A stretch of DNA of 9,540 bases from DAOTTI01 sp034437795 (GCA_034437795.1 DAOTTI010000119.1:1-9540), one strand, 5' to 3'; counted from the stretch's first letter, positions 1 through 6,413 are shown. The notes: generated by a model not told the origin, from the letters alone. Numbers and translations: made by a program.

Positions 1-1023
1 CAGCGGTCGCTTGCCCAGCACCGCGTCACGAAAGGCGGCGTGGACATAGTAGTCGGCGTCGCCGTGCCCGCTGCCCCGCGCCTCGGGTGGCGCGTCCGTG
101 CGCTCGTAGCGCCAGTCCACCTCCGCCAGGTCGTACATCTGCGCGTCCGCCAGCCACAGCCTCGGCAGGTCGCGCGCCGCGCGCTTCCACTCCACGCGGC
201 CGCGGGTCCCCGTGATCTGATACCAGTGGTAGTTCAGGTGTGGGTGTGGCTGAGCGAAGCTCGCCGCCATGCGCAGGATGGTGTCTTTCTCCGTCTTCAT
301 CAGCGCCACCTGCATGTCCGGCTGGTCGACCTCAGGGTGGGCGTAGCTCGGCGCGCGTGTGCTCATCGCCGTCACCTCCACCACCCGATCGTCCAGCACC
401 TTGAGCATCGGGCTCAGCTCGTGGGGCAGGTAGTGGATCGGTGGCATGCGCTGGAGCCATGTCGGCCTGGCCTGAGGCTGCGCCGCCTCCTTCGGGGCAT
501 AGAAGCGGCCCGTCTCTGCATCCTGGAAGAAGCGCTCAGGCAGATAGTGGAAGTACTGGCCCTCGCACAGCGTGACATGCCCCAGCCGCCCCTCCGCCAC
601 GAGCGACCGCCACGCCTCCACGAAGCCCCAGTACCGCGTCTGCTCCGCCAGCTGATACACCCGCCCCGTCTGTTCCACCGCCAGCACGATCCGCCAGCAA
701 TCCTCGATCGTGTGCGCCGCCGGCACCTCGGCGTGGACGTGCTTGCCGGCCTCCAGCGCCTGCGCCGCCAGCGCCCCCTGCTCCTGGCAGCGCACCGTCA
801 GCGCCACGGCGTCCACGTTCGGGTCGGCCAGCACGTCCTCGTACCGGCGGTAGACCGCCACCTCCTCCGGCCGCCGCAGTCGCGAGATCGCCCGCTCGTG
901 CAGGGCCGTGATCGGGTCGCAGATGGCCGTGACGCGGTAGCCCCGCAGCCGCTGCAGGATCGTCAGCCACGTCCCCGCCCCACGGCTGCCCAGGCCCACT
1001 ATCGCCATGCGGATCTCATCCAT
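1..1023 (-). CDS. Gfo/Idh/MocA family protein, EVPAA (GH109-like) subgroup, 3' part missing
   Basis: The 341 visible residues start at ATG 1021-1023 (MDEIRMAIVGLGSRGAG) and run open off the left edge. Residues 7-13 form the Rossmann dinucleotide-binding turn (AIVGLGSRG), followed by AICDP at 33-37 and DPNVDAVAL at 67-75, the usual N-terminal NAD(P) fold of the family. The usual EKP motif with its catalytic lysine is replaced by E99-V100-P101 in AGKHVHAEVPAAHTIEDCW. That form is known from the GH109 NAD-dependent glycosidases and their relatives. Other GH109-like stretches are PPIHYLPHELSPML (194-207) and GSGHGDADYYVHAAF (317-331). The substrate is probably a sugar or glycoside, but this is inferred. 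A second in-frame ATG at 1006-1008 (MAIVGLG) is possible. The 1023 start has GGGAG at 1035-1039, 11 bases upstream, which is rather far. Family certain, activity uncertain. Confidence 0.88.
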   Translation of the reverse strand, partial: MDEIRMAIVGLGSRGAGTWLTILQRLRGYRVTAICDPITALHERAISRLRRPEEVAVYRRYEDVLADPNVDAVALTVRCQEQGALAAQALEAGKHVHAEVPAAHTIEDCWRIVLAVEQTGRVYQLAEQTRYWGFVEAWRSLVAEGRLGHVTLCEGQYFHYLPERFFQDAETGRFYAPKEAAQPQARPTWLQRMPPIHYLPHELSPMLKVLDDRVVEVTAMSTRAPSYAHPEVDQPDMQVALMKTEKDTILRMAASFAQPHPHLNYHWYQITGTRGRVEWKRAARDLPRLWLADAQMYDLAEVDWRYERTDAPPEARGSGHGDADYYVHAAFRDAVLGKRPL

Positions 1024-1064
1024 TGCCGTGACCACTCCCGTCGCTCCGTTCCACACTCCCGCCC

Positions 1065-1200
1065 ACGCCGGCCTTCCAGCTCAGGATCGCTCTCTCCCCC
1101 ACGCCAGCTATCCAGCGCATACGGGGCCCCCTGCCTCCGCCGCCTTTCCAGCTCAGGCCGGCCTTCCCGCTCCGACCGGTCCTCCCACCGGCGCTGACCC
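1065..1200. repeat. degenerate short G/C-rich tandem-like repeat upstream of the MocA-type gene
   Basis: On the plus strand the block GCCGGCCTTCC(A/C)GCTC occurs at 1068-1082 and again at 1158-1172, and a partial form (CCTTTCCAGCTCAG) lies at 1143-1156. Between them are weaker variants. Read in one plus frame the stretch gives a degenerate GLPA/GPPA pattern resembling the 8-residue repeat in the TPP beta gene at 5827-5946. No promoter for the minus-strand gene was recognised here. The repeats are visible; their relation to the 5827 array is only a suggestion. Confidence 0.45.
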
Positions 1201-1311
1201 TCCCTCCATCCTGACATGGTAATCAACGAAGCCCTATCCTAGGTGATCCACCGCCATCGATCCGTTCCCTCTCCCTTTGAGAGCGCCGAACGCCCCCTCT
1301 CCCTGAATGTC

Positions 1312-1332
1312 CCCTCTCCCTATGGGAGAGGG
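1312..1332. repeat. perfect 9-bp hairpin of the CCCTCTCCC/GGGAGAGGG repeat family
   Basis: CCCTCTCCC at 1312-1320 pairs perfectly with GGGAGAGGG at 1324-1332 around a 3-base loop. Half copies of the left arm lie just upstream (about 1266-1303). It sits between hutH and the MocA-type gene, both on the minus strand, so it could act as a transcription terminator or mRNA-end stabiliser for hutH, but there is no T-run. It is more simply one copy of the dispersed repeat family described below. Confidence 0.7.
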
Positions 1333-1372
1333 CTAAGTGAGTGGACCACCTTAACCACGATCTTCCAGGGCC

Positions 1373-1406
1373 CCTTCTCCCTGCGGGAGAGGGTTAGGGT
1401 GAGGGC
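1373..1406. repeat. hairpin plus GGGTGAGGG tail, same family
   Basis: CCTTCTCCC (1373-1381) pairs with GGGAGAGGG (1385-1393), with one G-U wobble and a 3-base loop. It is followed by TTAGGGTGAGGGC (1394-1406). The same hairpin-then-GGGTGAGGG order recurs at 3358-3388, so the tail is part of the element. Confidence 0.7.
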
Positions 1407-1504
1407 TCCGCCGGCGAACAGCCGGCCATGCTCCTCCAGAGCGCCAGCGCGGCTCACAAAACGGCTGGCCGCCGTGAGCACATCCTCTTCCCATGGCCCT
1501 CGTT

Positions 1505-1617
1505 CCCCCTCTCCCGCACGCGGGAGAGGGGCCGGCGGTGAGGGCTGCCCTCCCCTCGCGGTGCGGCGCGCCCCCGACCGAAGGGGGTGAGGGCTGCCCT
1601 CCCCGCGTCTCCGCGTC
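1505..1617 (+). repeat. composite modular repeat, copy A
   Basis: Module 1 is a perfect 11-bp hairpin, CCCCTCTCCCG (1506-1516) against CGGGAGAGGGG (1521-1531), with loop CACG. Module 2 is the core GACCGAAGGGGGTGA (1576-1590), inside a 38-base stretch (1558-1595) that matches 4452-4489 at 37 of 38 positions. Module 3 is the CCGCGTCTCCGCGTC block (about 1603-1617). The copy ends directly against the stop codon of hutH (TGA, minus strand, 1619-1621). Confidence 0.8.
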
Positions 1618-1618
1618 C

Positions 1619-3157
1619 TCACCGAAGCGGCCCTATGACCTCCTCCGCCGCCTTCAGGAGCGCCCCGCTCCGCACCAGCTCCTCGGCGGCAAGCAGCTCG
1701 GGGGCCAGGAATCGGTCGGGGCCCAGGCCAGGAATGCGGGAGCGCAGCAGGTCGCGCACGGCGCGCGTGGCCGGCGCCGGCTCCAGCGGCGCCCGCAGGT
1801 CCAGCGCGCGGGCGGCGCAGACGGCCTCGATAGCGATGATCCGCGCCAGGTTCTCCAGCACCTGGCATAGCTTGACCGCCGCGCCCCAGCCCATGGACAC
1901 GTGGTCCTCCTGCATCCCCGACGTCGGCAGCGAATCGACGCTGGCTGGGTAGGCCAGCCGGCGGTTCTCCGCCACCAGCGCCGCCGCCGTGTACTGCGCC
2001 ACCATCAGACCGGAGTTGACGCCGGGCGCCGGCGACAGGAACGGGGGCAGGCCCCGCGAGCGCGTGTCGTCGAGCAGGCGGTCGATCCGGCGCTCGGCGA
2101 TGGCCCCCGCCTCGGCGGCGGCGATGGCCAGGAAGTCGCAGGCAAAGGCCAGCGGCTCGCCGTGGAAGTTCCCCGTGGATTCCACCCGCCCGTCGGGCAG
2201 GACCACCGGATTGTCAACCGCGGCGCTCAGCTCGCGGGTGGCCACCTGCGCCGCAAACTCCAGCGTATCCCGCGCCGCTCCCAGCACCTGGGGGTGGCAG
2301 CGCATGGCATAGGCGTCCTGCACCGCGTGCGTGGAGTAGCGGTGCGACGCGACGATCGCCGAGCCGGCTAGCGCGCCGGCCAGATTAGCGGCGCTCTTCT
2401 CCTGGCCAGGGTGCGGCCGGATGGCCTGCAGCTCCGGCGCGTAGGGACGATCCGTGCCCAGCAGCGCCTCCACGCTCATGGCACAGACGACGTCGGCGGT
2501 GCGGAACAGCATGGCGCCGTCGACGCAGGCCAGCACGAGCATGGCCAGCATGCCGTCGGTGCCATTCAGCAGGGCCAGGCCCTCTTTGGCCTCCAGCGCC
2601 AGCGGCGCCAGCCCCGCCTCGCGCAACGCCGCGGCGGCCGCCACGCGTTCACCGTCCGCCCCCAGCGCCCAGCCCTCGCCGACCAGGCACAGCGCTACGT
2701 GCGCCAGCGGGGCCAGATCGCCGCTGGCCCCCAGTGAGCCATACAGCGGGACGTACGGCGTGACGCCGGCGTTGAGCAAGTCCAGCAGCGCCTGCGCCAC
2801 GCCGGGGCGAACGCCCGAATAGCCCTTCGCCAGCGCGCTGGCGCGGGCCAGCATCATCGCCCGCACCACCTCCGGTGGCGCCGGCGGGCCCATGCCGGCC
2901 CCGTGCGAGCGCAGCAGGGCGTACTGGAGCGCCACCCGCGCCTCCGGCGGGATGTGGGCGCTCGCCAAAGCGCCCACCCCCGTGGTGATGCCATACACGA
3001 GCGCGTCGCTAGCCGCCGCGGCGTCCACGTGCCCGCGGCTGCGCGCCATTCGCTCCCGCGCCTCCGGCGCCAGCTCCACCCGCACCCCCTGGCGCGCCAC
3101 CGCCACCACGTCCGCGAACGTCAGATCACCGCGCCCAACGACCACTACCATCGCCAT
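1619..3157 (-). CDS. hutH: histidine ammonia-lyase
   Basis: This cytosolic enzyme removes ammonia from L-histidine to give trans-urocanate, the first step of histidine degradation. The 512-residue length is normal for bacterial HAL. The MIO cofactor triad Ala144-Ser145-Gly146 lies in YGSLGASGDLAPLAH. Known HAL active-site residues appear at a constant +2 or +3 offset from Pseudomonas HutH: Tyr55 (YGITTG), His85 (RSHGAG), Asn198 (NGTDGM), Gln280/Tyr283/Arg286 (VQDAYAMRC) and Glu417 (MQEDHVSMG). Glu417, with Met385 in NSGLMVAQ, favours histidine over phenylalanine or tyrosine as substrate. The chosen start is ATG 3155-3157; a second ATG two codons later (3149-3151) is equally possible, and no clear Shine-Dalgarno site is seen. 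No hutU, hutI, hutG or regulator gene is adjacent, so it is an isolated hut gene here. It is divergent from the GT2 gene. Confidence 0.96.
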   Translation of the reverse strand: MAMVVVVGRGDLTFADVVAVARQGVRVELAPEARERMARSRGHVDAAAASDALVYGITTGVGALASAHIPPEARVALQYALLRSHGAGMGPPAPPEVVRAMMLARASALAKGYSGVRPGVAQALLDLLNAGVTPYVPLYGSLGASGDLAPLAHVALCLVGEGWALGADGERVAAAAALREAGLAPLALEAKEGLALLNGTDGMLAMLVLACVDGAMLFRTADVVCAMSVEALLGTDRPYAPELQAIRPHPGQEKSAANLAGALAGSAIVASHRYSTHAVQDAYAMRCHPQVLGAARDTLEFAAQVATRELSAAVDNPVVLPDGRVESTGNFHGEPLAFACDFLAIAAAEAGAIAERRIDRLLDDTRSRGLPPFLSPAPGVNSGLMVAQYTAAALVAENRRLAYPASVDSLPTSGMQEDHVSMGWGAAVKLCQVLENLARIIAIEAVCAARALDLRAPLEPAPATRAVRDLLRSRIPGLGPDRFLAPELLAAEELVRSGALLKAAEEVIGPLR

Positions 3158-3357
3158 CGCTCTACAGTGGCTAGAGAGCCAGGCCCCCGCCTATCTATGC
3201 TCCGGCCATATCAATACTCCGGCCACCCCCGGAACCCTCCCGCCCCTCCCTCCAGCCTTGACCCTCGAACTTTGAACCATCCTCTTGCCACGGTACCACG
3301 ACGCCCGCACCCTGTCCATAGGCCCGCCGTGGCCGCGCGGCCTGCAGGCCTCCGCCC

Positions 3358-3388
3358 CTCTCCCAAAGGGAGAGAGCCAGGGTGAGGG
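3358..3388. repeat. short hairpin plus GGGTGAGGG tail
   Basis: CTCTCCC (3358-3364) pairs with GGGAGAG (3368-3374) around AAA. AGCCAGGGTGAGGG follows. The element belongs to the same family as 1373-1406, and here it lies upstream of a gene rather than downstream, which argues against a dedicated terminator. Confidence 0.65.
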
Positions 3389-3394
3389 TTCCTC

Positions 3395-3443
3395 ACTCAT
3401 TACTCGCCACTCGCTACTCGCAACTCCCTACTCGCTACCCTCT
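3395..3443. repeat. tandem heptanucleotide array (ACTCGCT type), first array
   Basis: Seven 7-base units in register: ACTCATT, ACTCGCC, ACTCGCT, ACTCGCA, ACTCCCT, ACTCGCT, ACCCTCT. The unit matches the array at 6801-6863. It ends 48 bases before the GT2 start codon. Heptamer arrays of this kind are comparable in form to the STRR sequences of cyanobacteria; no function is evident. Confidence 0.75.
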
Positions 3444-3491
3444 TCCAGAGCCAGACACGTGGACCCTTCACACGCCGCCAGAACGCTCCCC

Positions 3492-4298
3492 ATGCCGCTC
3501 GACGAGCCAGCGCCGGCCCCCGCGCCCAGTGTGGCCGCCGGCCCGGGTCTCGGGCACCGCCCGCTGCCCCATCTCTCCCTAGTGATCCCCGCGTACAACG
3601 AGGCGCAGCGCCTGCCCGCCACCCTTGCCGCCTGGGCGCGCTACCTGGAAGCGCAGCCTTACCTCGCCGAGATCGTCGTCGTCGACGACGGCAGCCGCGA
3701 CCAGACGGCCCAGGTGGTGGGAGACTTCGCGGCCGCGCGCGCCGGGCCACCGGCCGTGCATCTGCGCCGGCTGCCGGCCAACCAGGGCAAAGGAGCGGCC
3801 GTCAAGCTGGGCATGCTCACTGCCTCCGGCGCACACCTCTTCTACGTCGACGCCGACCTGAACATCGGCCCGCAGCACCTGTCGCCGGCGCTGCGCCTGC
3901 TGGAGACCAGCTGCGACCTGGTTGTCGGGCAGCGCTCCCTCGCCCAGTACGCCGCGGCCGAGCGGAGCCTGGCCCGCCTCCTGGCCGGCGCCGCCGTCCA
4001 GGCCCTGCGCCGCGCCGTCGTTTTGCCGGCCATCCGCGATACCCAGTGCGGCTTCAAGGGCTTTCGGCGGCGCCTGGCCCGCGCCATCTTTCGCCGGACC
4101 CGCATCCGCTCCTTCGCCTTCGACATCGAGGTGCTCTTCCTCGCGCGCAAGCTGGGAGCCGCCATCACCGAGCTACCGGTCGCCACCACCTACCGCGCCG
4201 GCTCCACCTATTCGGTCCGGCGGCACCTCCTCCCCTTCCTGCGCGACGTGCTGCAGATCCGCCTCAACGACCTGCGCGGATACTACCGCGACCTGTAG
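3492..4298 (+). CDS. GT2 glycosyltransferase, polyprenyl/dolichyl-phosphate glucosyltransferase-like
   Basis: A 268-residue family 2 glycosyltransferase most like the dolichyl-phosphate beta-glucosyltransferase (ALG5/DPM1) group, which transfers a sugar from a nucleotide donor to a polyprenyl phosphate at the cytosolic membrane face. Motifs in order: VIPAYNEAQRLP (31-42), VVVDDGS (62-68) with the donor-binding aspartates, NQGKGAAVKLGM (97-108), the DAD metal site D120-A-D122, DTQCGFKGF (183-191) and RSFAFDIEVLFLARK (206-220). DTQCGFK and FDIE are characteristic of the ALG5-like group. No transmembrane segment or GtrA-like domain is present, so it would be soluble or peripheral. Residues 1-26 are a Pro/Ala-rich tail. 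The frame stays open upstream to a TTG at 3285, but that stretch is repeat DNA, so ATG 3492 is preferred; it has no clear Shine-Dalgarno site. Donor and acceptor are not known. Confidence 0.9.
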   Translation: MPLDEPAPAPAPSVAAGPGLGHRPLPHLSLVIPAYNEAQRLPATLAAWARYLEAQPYLAEIVVVDDGSRDQTAQVVGDFAAARAGPPAVHLRRLPANQGKGAAVKLGMLTASGAHLFYVDADLNIGPQHLSPALRLLETSCDLVVGQRSLAQYAAAERSLARLLAGAAVQALRRAVVLPAIRDTQCGFKGFRRRLARAIFRRTRIRSFAFDIEVLFLARKLGAAITELPVATTYRAGSTYSVRRHLLPFLRDVLQIRLNDLRGYYRDL

Positions 4299-4394
4299 CC
4301 AGCCCTCCCGCACGCCGCACCGCCTCCTCCCCCCTCCCTCTGGCACAGGATCAGCGTGAGCACAGTGCCCTCTCCTCGTGCCCGTCGTTCCCCG

Positions 4395-4526
4395 TCTCCG
4401 CGTCGGAGCGGGGGCGGGGAGCCAAGCCCCACGGTGGAGCCGGGTGGGGCAGCGGTGCGGCGCGGCCCCGACCGAAGGGGGTGAGGGCTCTCCCCATAGC
4501 TCCGCGTCTCCGTCTCCCCGCGTCGC
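4395..4526 (+). repeat. composite modular repeat, copy B
   Basis: The order is CTCCGCGTCGGAGCGGGGGC (small CTCCG/CGGAG hairpin), then GCCAAGCCCCACGGTGG (4421-4437), then core GACCGAAGGGGGTGA (4470-4484), then blocks of CCGCGTCTCCG type. Positions 4421-4484 align without gaps with 6503-6566 at 56 of 64 bases. Orientation is the same as the other copies. Confidence 0.8.
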
Positions 4527-4567
4527 CTGATCCGGAGGTGCTGCCCCCACCCGCCACCGCCACCCGC

Positions 4568-4596
4568 GTGACGCGCGTCGAGCGCGGCTATAGAAT
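4568..4596 (+). promoter_or_regulatory. predicted sigma70-type promoter for the TPP gene pair
   Basis: GTGACG (4568-4573, 4 of 6 to TTGACA) is followed by a 17-base spacer and TAGAAT (4591-4596, 5 of 6 to TATAAT). It is an AT-rich patch in otherwise very GC-rich DNA, correctly oriented, and lies just after a repeat copy and before the strong ribosome binding site at 4723. Transcription would start near 4603. Confidence 0.6.
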
Positions 4597-4722
4597 GGGG
4601 GAGACAATCCCGCCGCAGCCGACGCCAGCGAGGGGGCCGCCAGCGGCAGTCGTACGGCAAGCGCATGGCCATCGCCGGCCAGCCGCCCCTGCCGGCGGAA
4701 GCCTCGCACGGCGGGCGCGTAC

Positions 4723-4728
4723 AGGAGG
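4723..4728 (+). promoter_or_regulatory. ribosome binding site of the TPP alpha gene
   Basis: A full AGGAGG lies 4 bases before ATG 4733. It decides the start: the same frame is open far upstream into the GT2 gene, but only because GC-rich DNA has few stops. Confidence 0.85.
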
Positions 4729-4732
4729 CGCT

Positions 4733-5284
4733 ATGGCCACCGGAGAGCAGGTAGCGGTTCGCAACGGCCACGCGGGCGCGCCAGAGGCGCAGGAGACGGC
4801 GCTGACTGCCGCCGCGGTCCTCCAGGCGCTCAAGCGCTGCGGCATCTCGCATGTCGTGTGGCTCCCCGACAGCGAGGCCGGCTTCCTCTACCAGGCGCTC
4901 GTCGCCGACCCCGACGTCAGCCTGGTTCCTGTCTGCCGCGAAGGGGAGGCCATGGCTATCGCCCTGGGGCTGATGGTGGCCGGCAAGCGCCCGGCCGTGG
5001 TTATTCAGAACACCGGCTTCTTCGAGTCCGGCGACTCCGTCCGTGGCGCCATGCTGGACACCGGCTTCCCCTTCTTCCTGGTGATTGGCTACCGCGGGTG
5101 GAAGGCCGGCGGCCCGATGACCGACTCGGCAGGCATCTTTACCGAGCCGCTGCTCAAGGCCTGGGGCATCCCCTGGTATCTGGTTGAAGACGACCGCCAC
5201 CTGCCGCGCATTGAGCAGGCCTACCGCCAGGCGCAGGAGACCGCGCGGCCGGTGGCGGTCTTGATCGGGCGGGAGTACCGTTGA
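4733..5284 (+). CDS. TPP-dependent decarboxylase, alpha (PYR-domain) subunit, sulfopyruvate/phosphonopyruvate decarboxylase-like
   Basis: 183 residues forming the pyrimidine-binding half of a split thiamine-pyrophosphate enzyme. After a loose tail (1-22), VLQALKRCGISHVVWLPDS (29-47) starts the domain. VPVCREGEAMAIALG (65-79) carries the glutamate (Glu70 by alignment with NEGNA/REEEA of related enzymes) that activates the TPP ring. AGKRPAVVIQNTGF (83-96) and FFLVIGYRGWKAGG (114-127) match conserved stretches of ComD and phosphonopyruvate decarboxylase. Length is close to the roughly 170-residue ComD subunit. The beta half follows with a one-base overlap, so the two are almost certainly translated together and form one enzyme. 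Likely substrate is a 2-oxo acid with a charged head group, but no gene for coenzyme M, sulfolactate or phosphonate metabolism is nearby, so sulfopyruvate, phosphonopyruvate or another acid cannot be told apart. Confidence 0.88.
   Translation: MATGEQVAVRNGHAGAPEAQETALTAAAVLQALKRCGISHVVWLPDSEAGFLYQALVADPDVSLVPVCREGEAMAIALGLMVAGKRPAVVIQNTGFFESGDSVRGAMLDTGFPFFLVIGYRGWKAGGPMTDSAGIFTEPLLKAWGIPWYLVEDDRHLPRIEQAYRQAQETARPVAVLIGREYR
5271..5275 (+). promoter_or_regulatory. ribosome binding site of the TPP beta gene, inside the alpha gene
   Basis: GGGAG, 8 bases before ATG 5284, lies within the last codons of the alpha gene. With the TGATG overlap of stop and start at 5282-5286, it indicates translational coupling. 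Confidence 0.6.
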
Positions 5285-6003
5285 TGCCGATGATGCTGAC
5301 CGCTGCACGCCCCCGCATGCCGTACGCCGGGGCGCTGGCCGTGCTGGCCCGCCGCCGGCACGACGAGATCGTCGTCACCACCATGACGAGTTCCCGCGTC
5401 TGGGGGCAGTTCTCCACGCAGCCCGAGCTCGACCTGTCCTTCGGCGGGTGCATGGGCAAGGCCGCGTCCCTGGGTCTGGGCCTGGCCCTGGGCCGCCCCG
5501 ACCGGCGCGTCTGGGTGCTGGACGGCGACGGCTCGCTCCTGATGAACCTGGGCACCCTGGTCACCATCGCCCAGCAGGCGCCGGCCAACCTCACCCACTT
5601 CCTGCTCGAGAACGGCGTCTACGAGGTGACCGGCGGCCAGCCCGTGCCGGGCGCCGGCCTGGTCGACTTCGCCGCCATGGCGCGGGCGGCCGGATATCCC
5701 GCCACCTTCCGGTTCGACGCCCTGGATGCCCTGGAGGCGGGCCTGGCCTCAGCCCTGGCCGCCCCCGGCCCAACCTTCATCGCCCTCGTCGTCGACCCGG
5801 CCCGCGCCTCCGCCACCGCCGTCCCAGGCCTACCCGCCAGCGCCACCTCGGGCCTCCGCCCGACCAACGCCACTGGCCTGCCCCCGAGTGCCGGTACGGG
5901 CCAGCCCGCCAGCGCCATGGCAGGCCTGCCCGCCCGTGCGCCACGCCCCACGCGCCAGGCCCTGGCCGAGCTACGCGATCTCTTAGCTATGACTCCCCCG
6001 TAG
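5284..6003 (+). CDS. TPP-dependent decarboxylase, beta (PP-domain) subunit with repeat-expanded C-terminus
   Basis: 239 residues forming the diphosphate- and metal-binding half that pairs with the preceding alpha subunit. DLSFGGCMGKAASLGLGLAL (50-69) leads to the TPP motif: GDGS at 81-84, then LLEN at 107-110, the expected spacing for GDG...N, then GVYEVTGGQP (111-120) as in ComE and phosphonopyruvate decarboxylase. The conserved fold ends near ALVVDP (167-172). Beyond it, five 8-residue repeats (182-221) and a short helix-like end (RQALAELRDLLA) extend the protein to about 50 residues more than the roughly 188-residue ComE. ATG 5284 overlaps the alpha stop by one base; TTG 5281 in the same frame is a less likely start. 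Family confident, substrate unknown. Confidence 0.88.
   Translation: MPMMLTAARPRMPYAGALAVLARRRHDEIVVTTMTSSRVWGQFSTQPELDLSFGGCMGKAASLGLGLALGRPDRRVWVLDGDGSLLMNLGTLVTIAQQAPANLTHFLLENGVYEVTGGQPVPGAGLVDFAAMARAAGYPATFRFDALDALEAGLASALAAPGPTFIALVVDPARASATAVPGLPASATSGLRPTNATGLPPSAGTGQPASAMAGLPARAPRPTRQALAELRDLLAMTPP
5827..5946 (+). repeat. five in-frame 24-bp tandem repeats encoding 8-residue units
   Basis: Units begin at 5827, 5851, 5875, 5899 and 5923 and encode GLPASATS, GLRPTNAT, GLPPSAGT, GQPASAMA and GLPARAPR. Each starts Gly-X-X-(Pro/Thr or Ser-like residues) with GGC as its first codon. The exact 24-base period keeps the frame. The segment is low-complexity and probably disordered. Confidence 0.85.
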
Positions 6004-6049
6004 CCCGCCCGGCCGAGCGACGCGCCCGCCTGGTCCACTTCCTGGTAGC

Positions 6050-6064
6050 CCGCTCGGCGAGCGG
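6050..6064 (+). terminator. possible hairpin after the TPP beta gene, no T-run
   Basis: CCGCTC (6050-6055) pairs perfectly with GAGCGG (6059-6064) around a GGC loop, 47 bases after the beta stop. Its surrounding TAGCCCGCTCGGC resembles TAGCCCGCCCGGC at 6001-6013. No run of T follows, so an intrinsic terminator is only a possibility. Confidence 0.3.
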
Positions 6065-6413
6065 TGTGCCCTTCTGCCTCGCTCACCCTTGGTCTGCCGT
6101 ATTCACGACCGGCCACGTGTCCGCTCTCCCTCTGGGAGCCGGTACGGGCCCCGCTCGGGCAGCATCGCTCATATTCGTCCACGGCGCCGGTGGGCACGGA
6201 GGGGCTCGCCATCGCCACACGCCCCACACGAGCCCTTTACCACTACGGCGCAGCCCCCGCGGGCCAGATCCTCGCCCCACGGCCCTCGTTCCCCCTCTCC
6301 CTCGTGTGGGAGACGGGGCCAGCAGGTGAAGCTTGCCCTCCCCTCCTACCGTGCTGGCCCCCTTGTGGGGGAGATCCTCTCCCTATAGCCCCTGTCCCCT
6401 CTCCGCGTCGGAG

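Larger units (their letters stand above)
3158..3491. promoter_or_regulatory. divergent intergenic region between hutH and the GT2 gene
   Basis: This 334-base gap must hold the promoters for hutH (leftward) and GT2 (rightward), but I could not define a convincing -35/-10 pair for either. The hutH-proximal part (3190-3220) is AT-richer than its surroundings and contains a 9-base direct repeat, CTCCGGCCA, at 3200-3208 and 3218-3226. The 18-base period would suit a regulator or may be chance. The GT2-proximal part is occupied by a hairpin repeat (3358-3388) and a heptamer array (3395-3443). Confidence 0.4.
4299..4732. other. repeat-bearing spacer and 5' leader between GT2 and the TPP gene pair
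   Basis: The gap holds composite repeat copy B (about 4395-4526), then a good sigma70-type promoter (4568-4596) and a leader of about 130 bases ahead of the TPP alpha gene. In the leader, CGCCGGC (4673-4679) can pair with GCCGGCG (4691-4697), a 7-bp stem with an 11-base loop. No known riboswitch was recognised. No gene is supported in this stretch. Confidence 0.6.

Noticed and set aside
40..1197. 385-codon plus-strand open frame at the left edge
   Set aside because: It is antisense to the MocA-type gene, is Arg/His/Pro-rich, and has no domain. The minus-strand frame has a coherent Rossmann-fold protein.
3285..3491. N-terminal extension of the GT2 protein from TTG 3285
   Set aside because: The extension would translate a hairpin repeat and the heptamer array. 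The family begins near the first strand (LSLVIPAYNE), well served by ATG 3492.
4046..4732. Open frame continuous with TPP alpha reaching back into the GT2 gene
   Set aside because: It overlaps the GT2 C-terminus out of frame and runs through composite repeat B. The strong AGGAGG at 4723 and the start of homology support ATG 4733.
4665..4754. 29-codon upstream open frame overlapping the TPP alpha start (MAIAGQPPLP...)
   Set aside because: It has no ribosome binding site and no regulatory amino-acid run. It is too short to separate from chance in GC-rich DNA.
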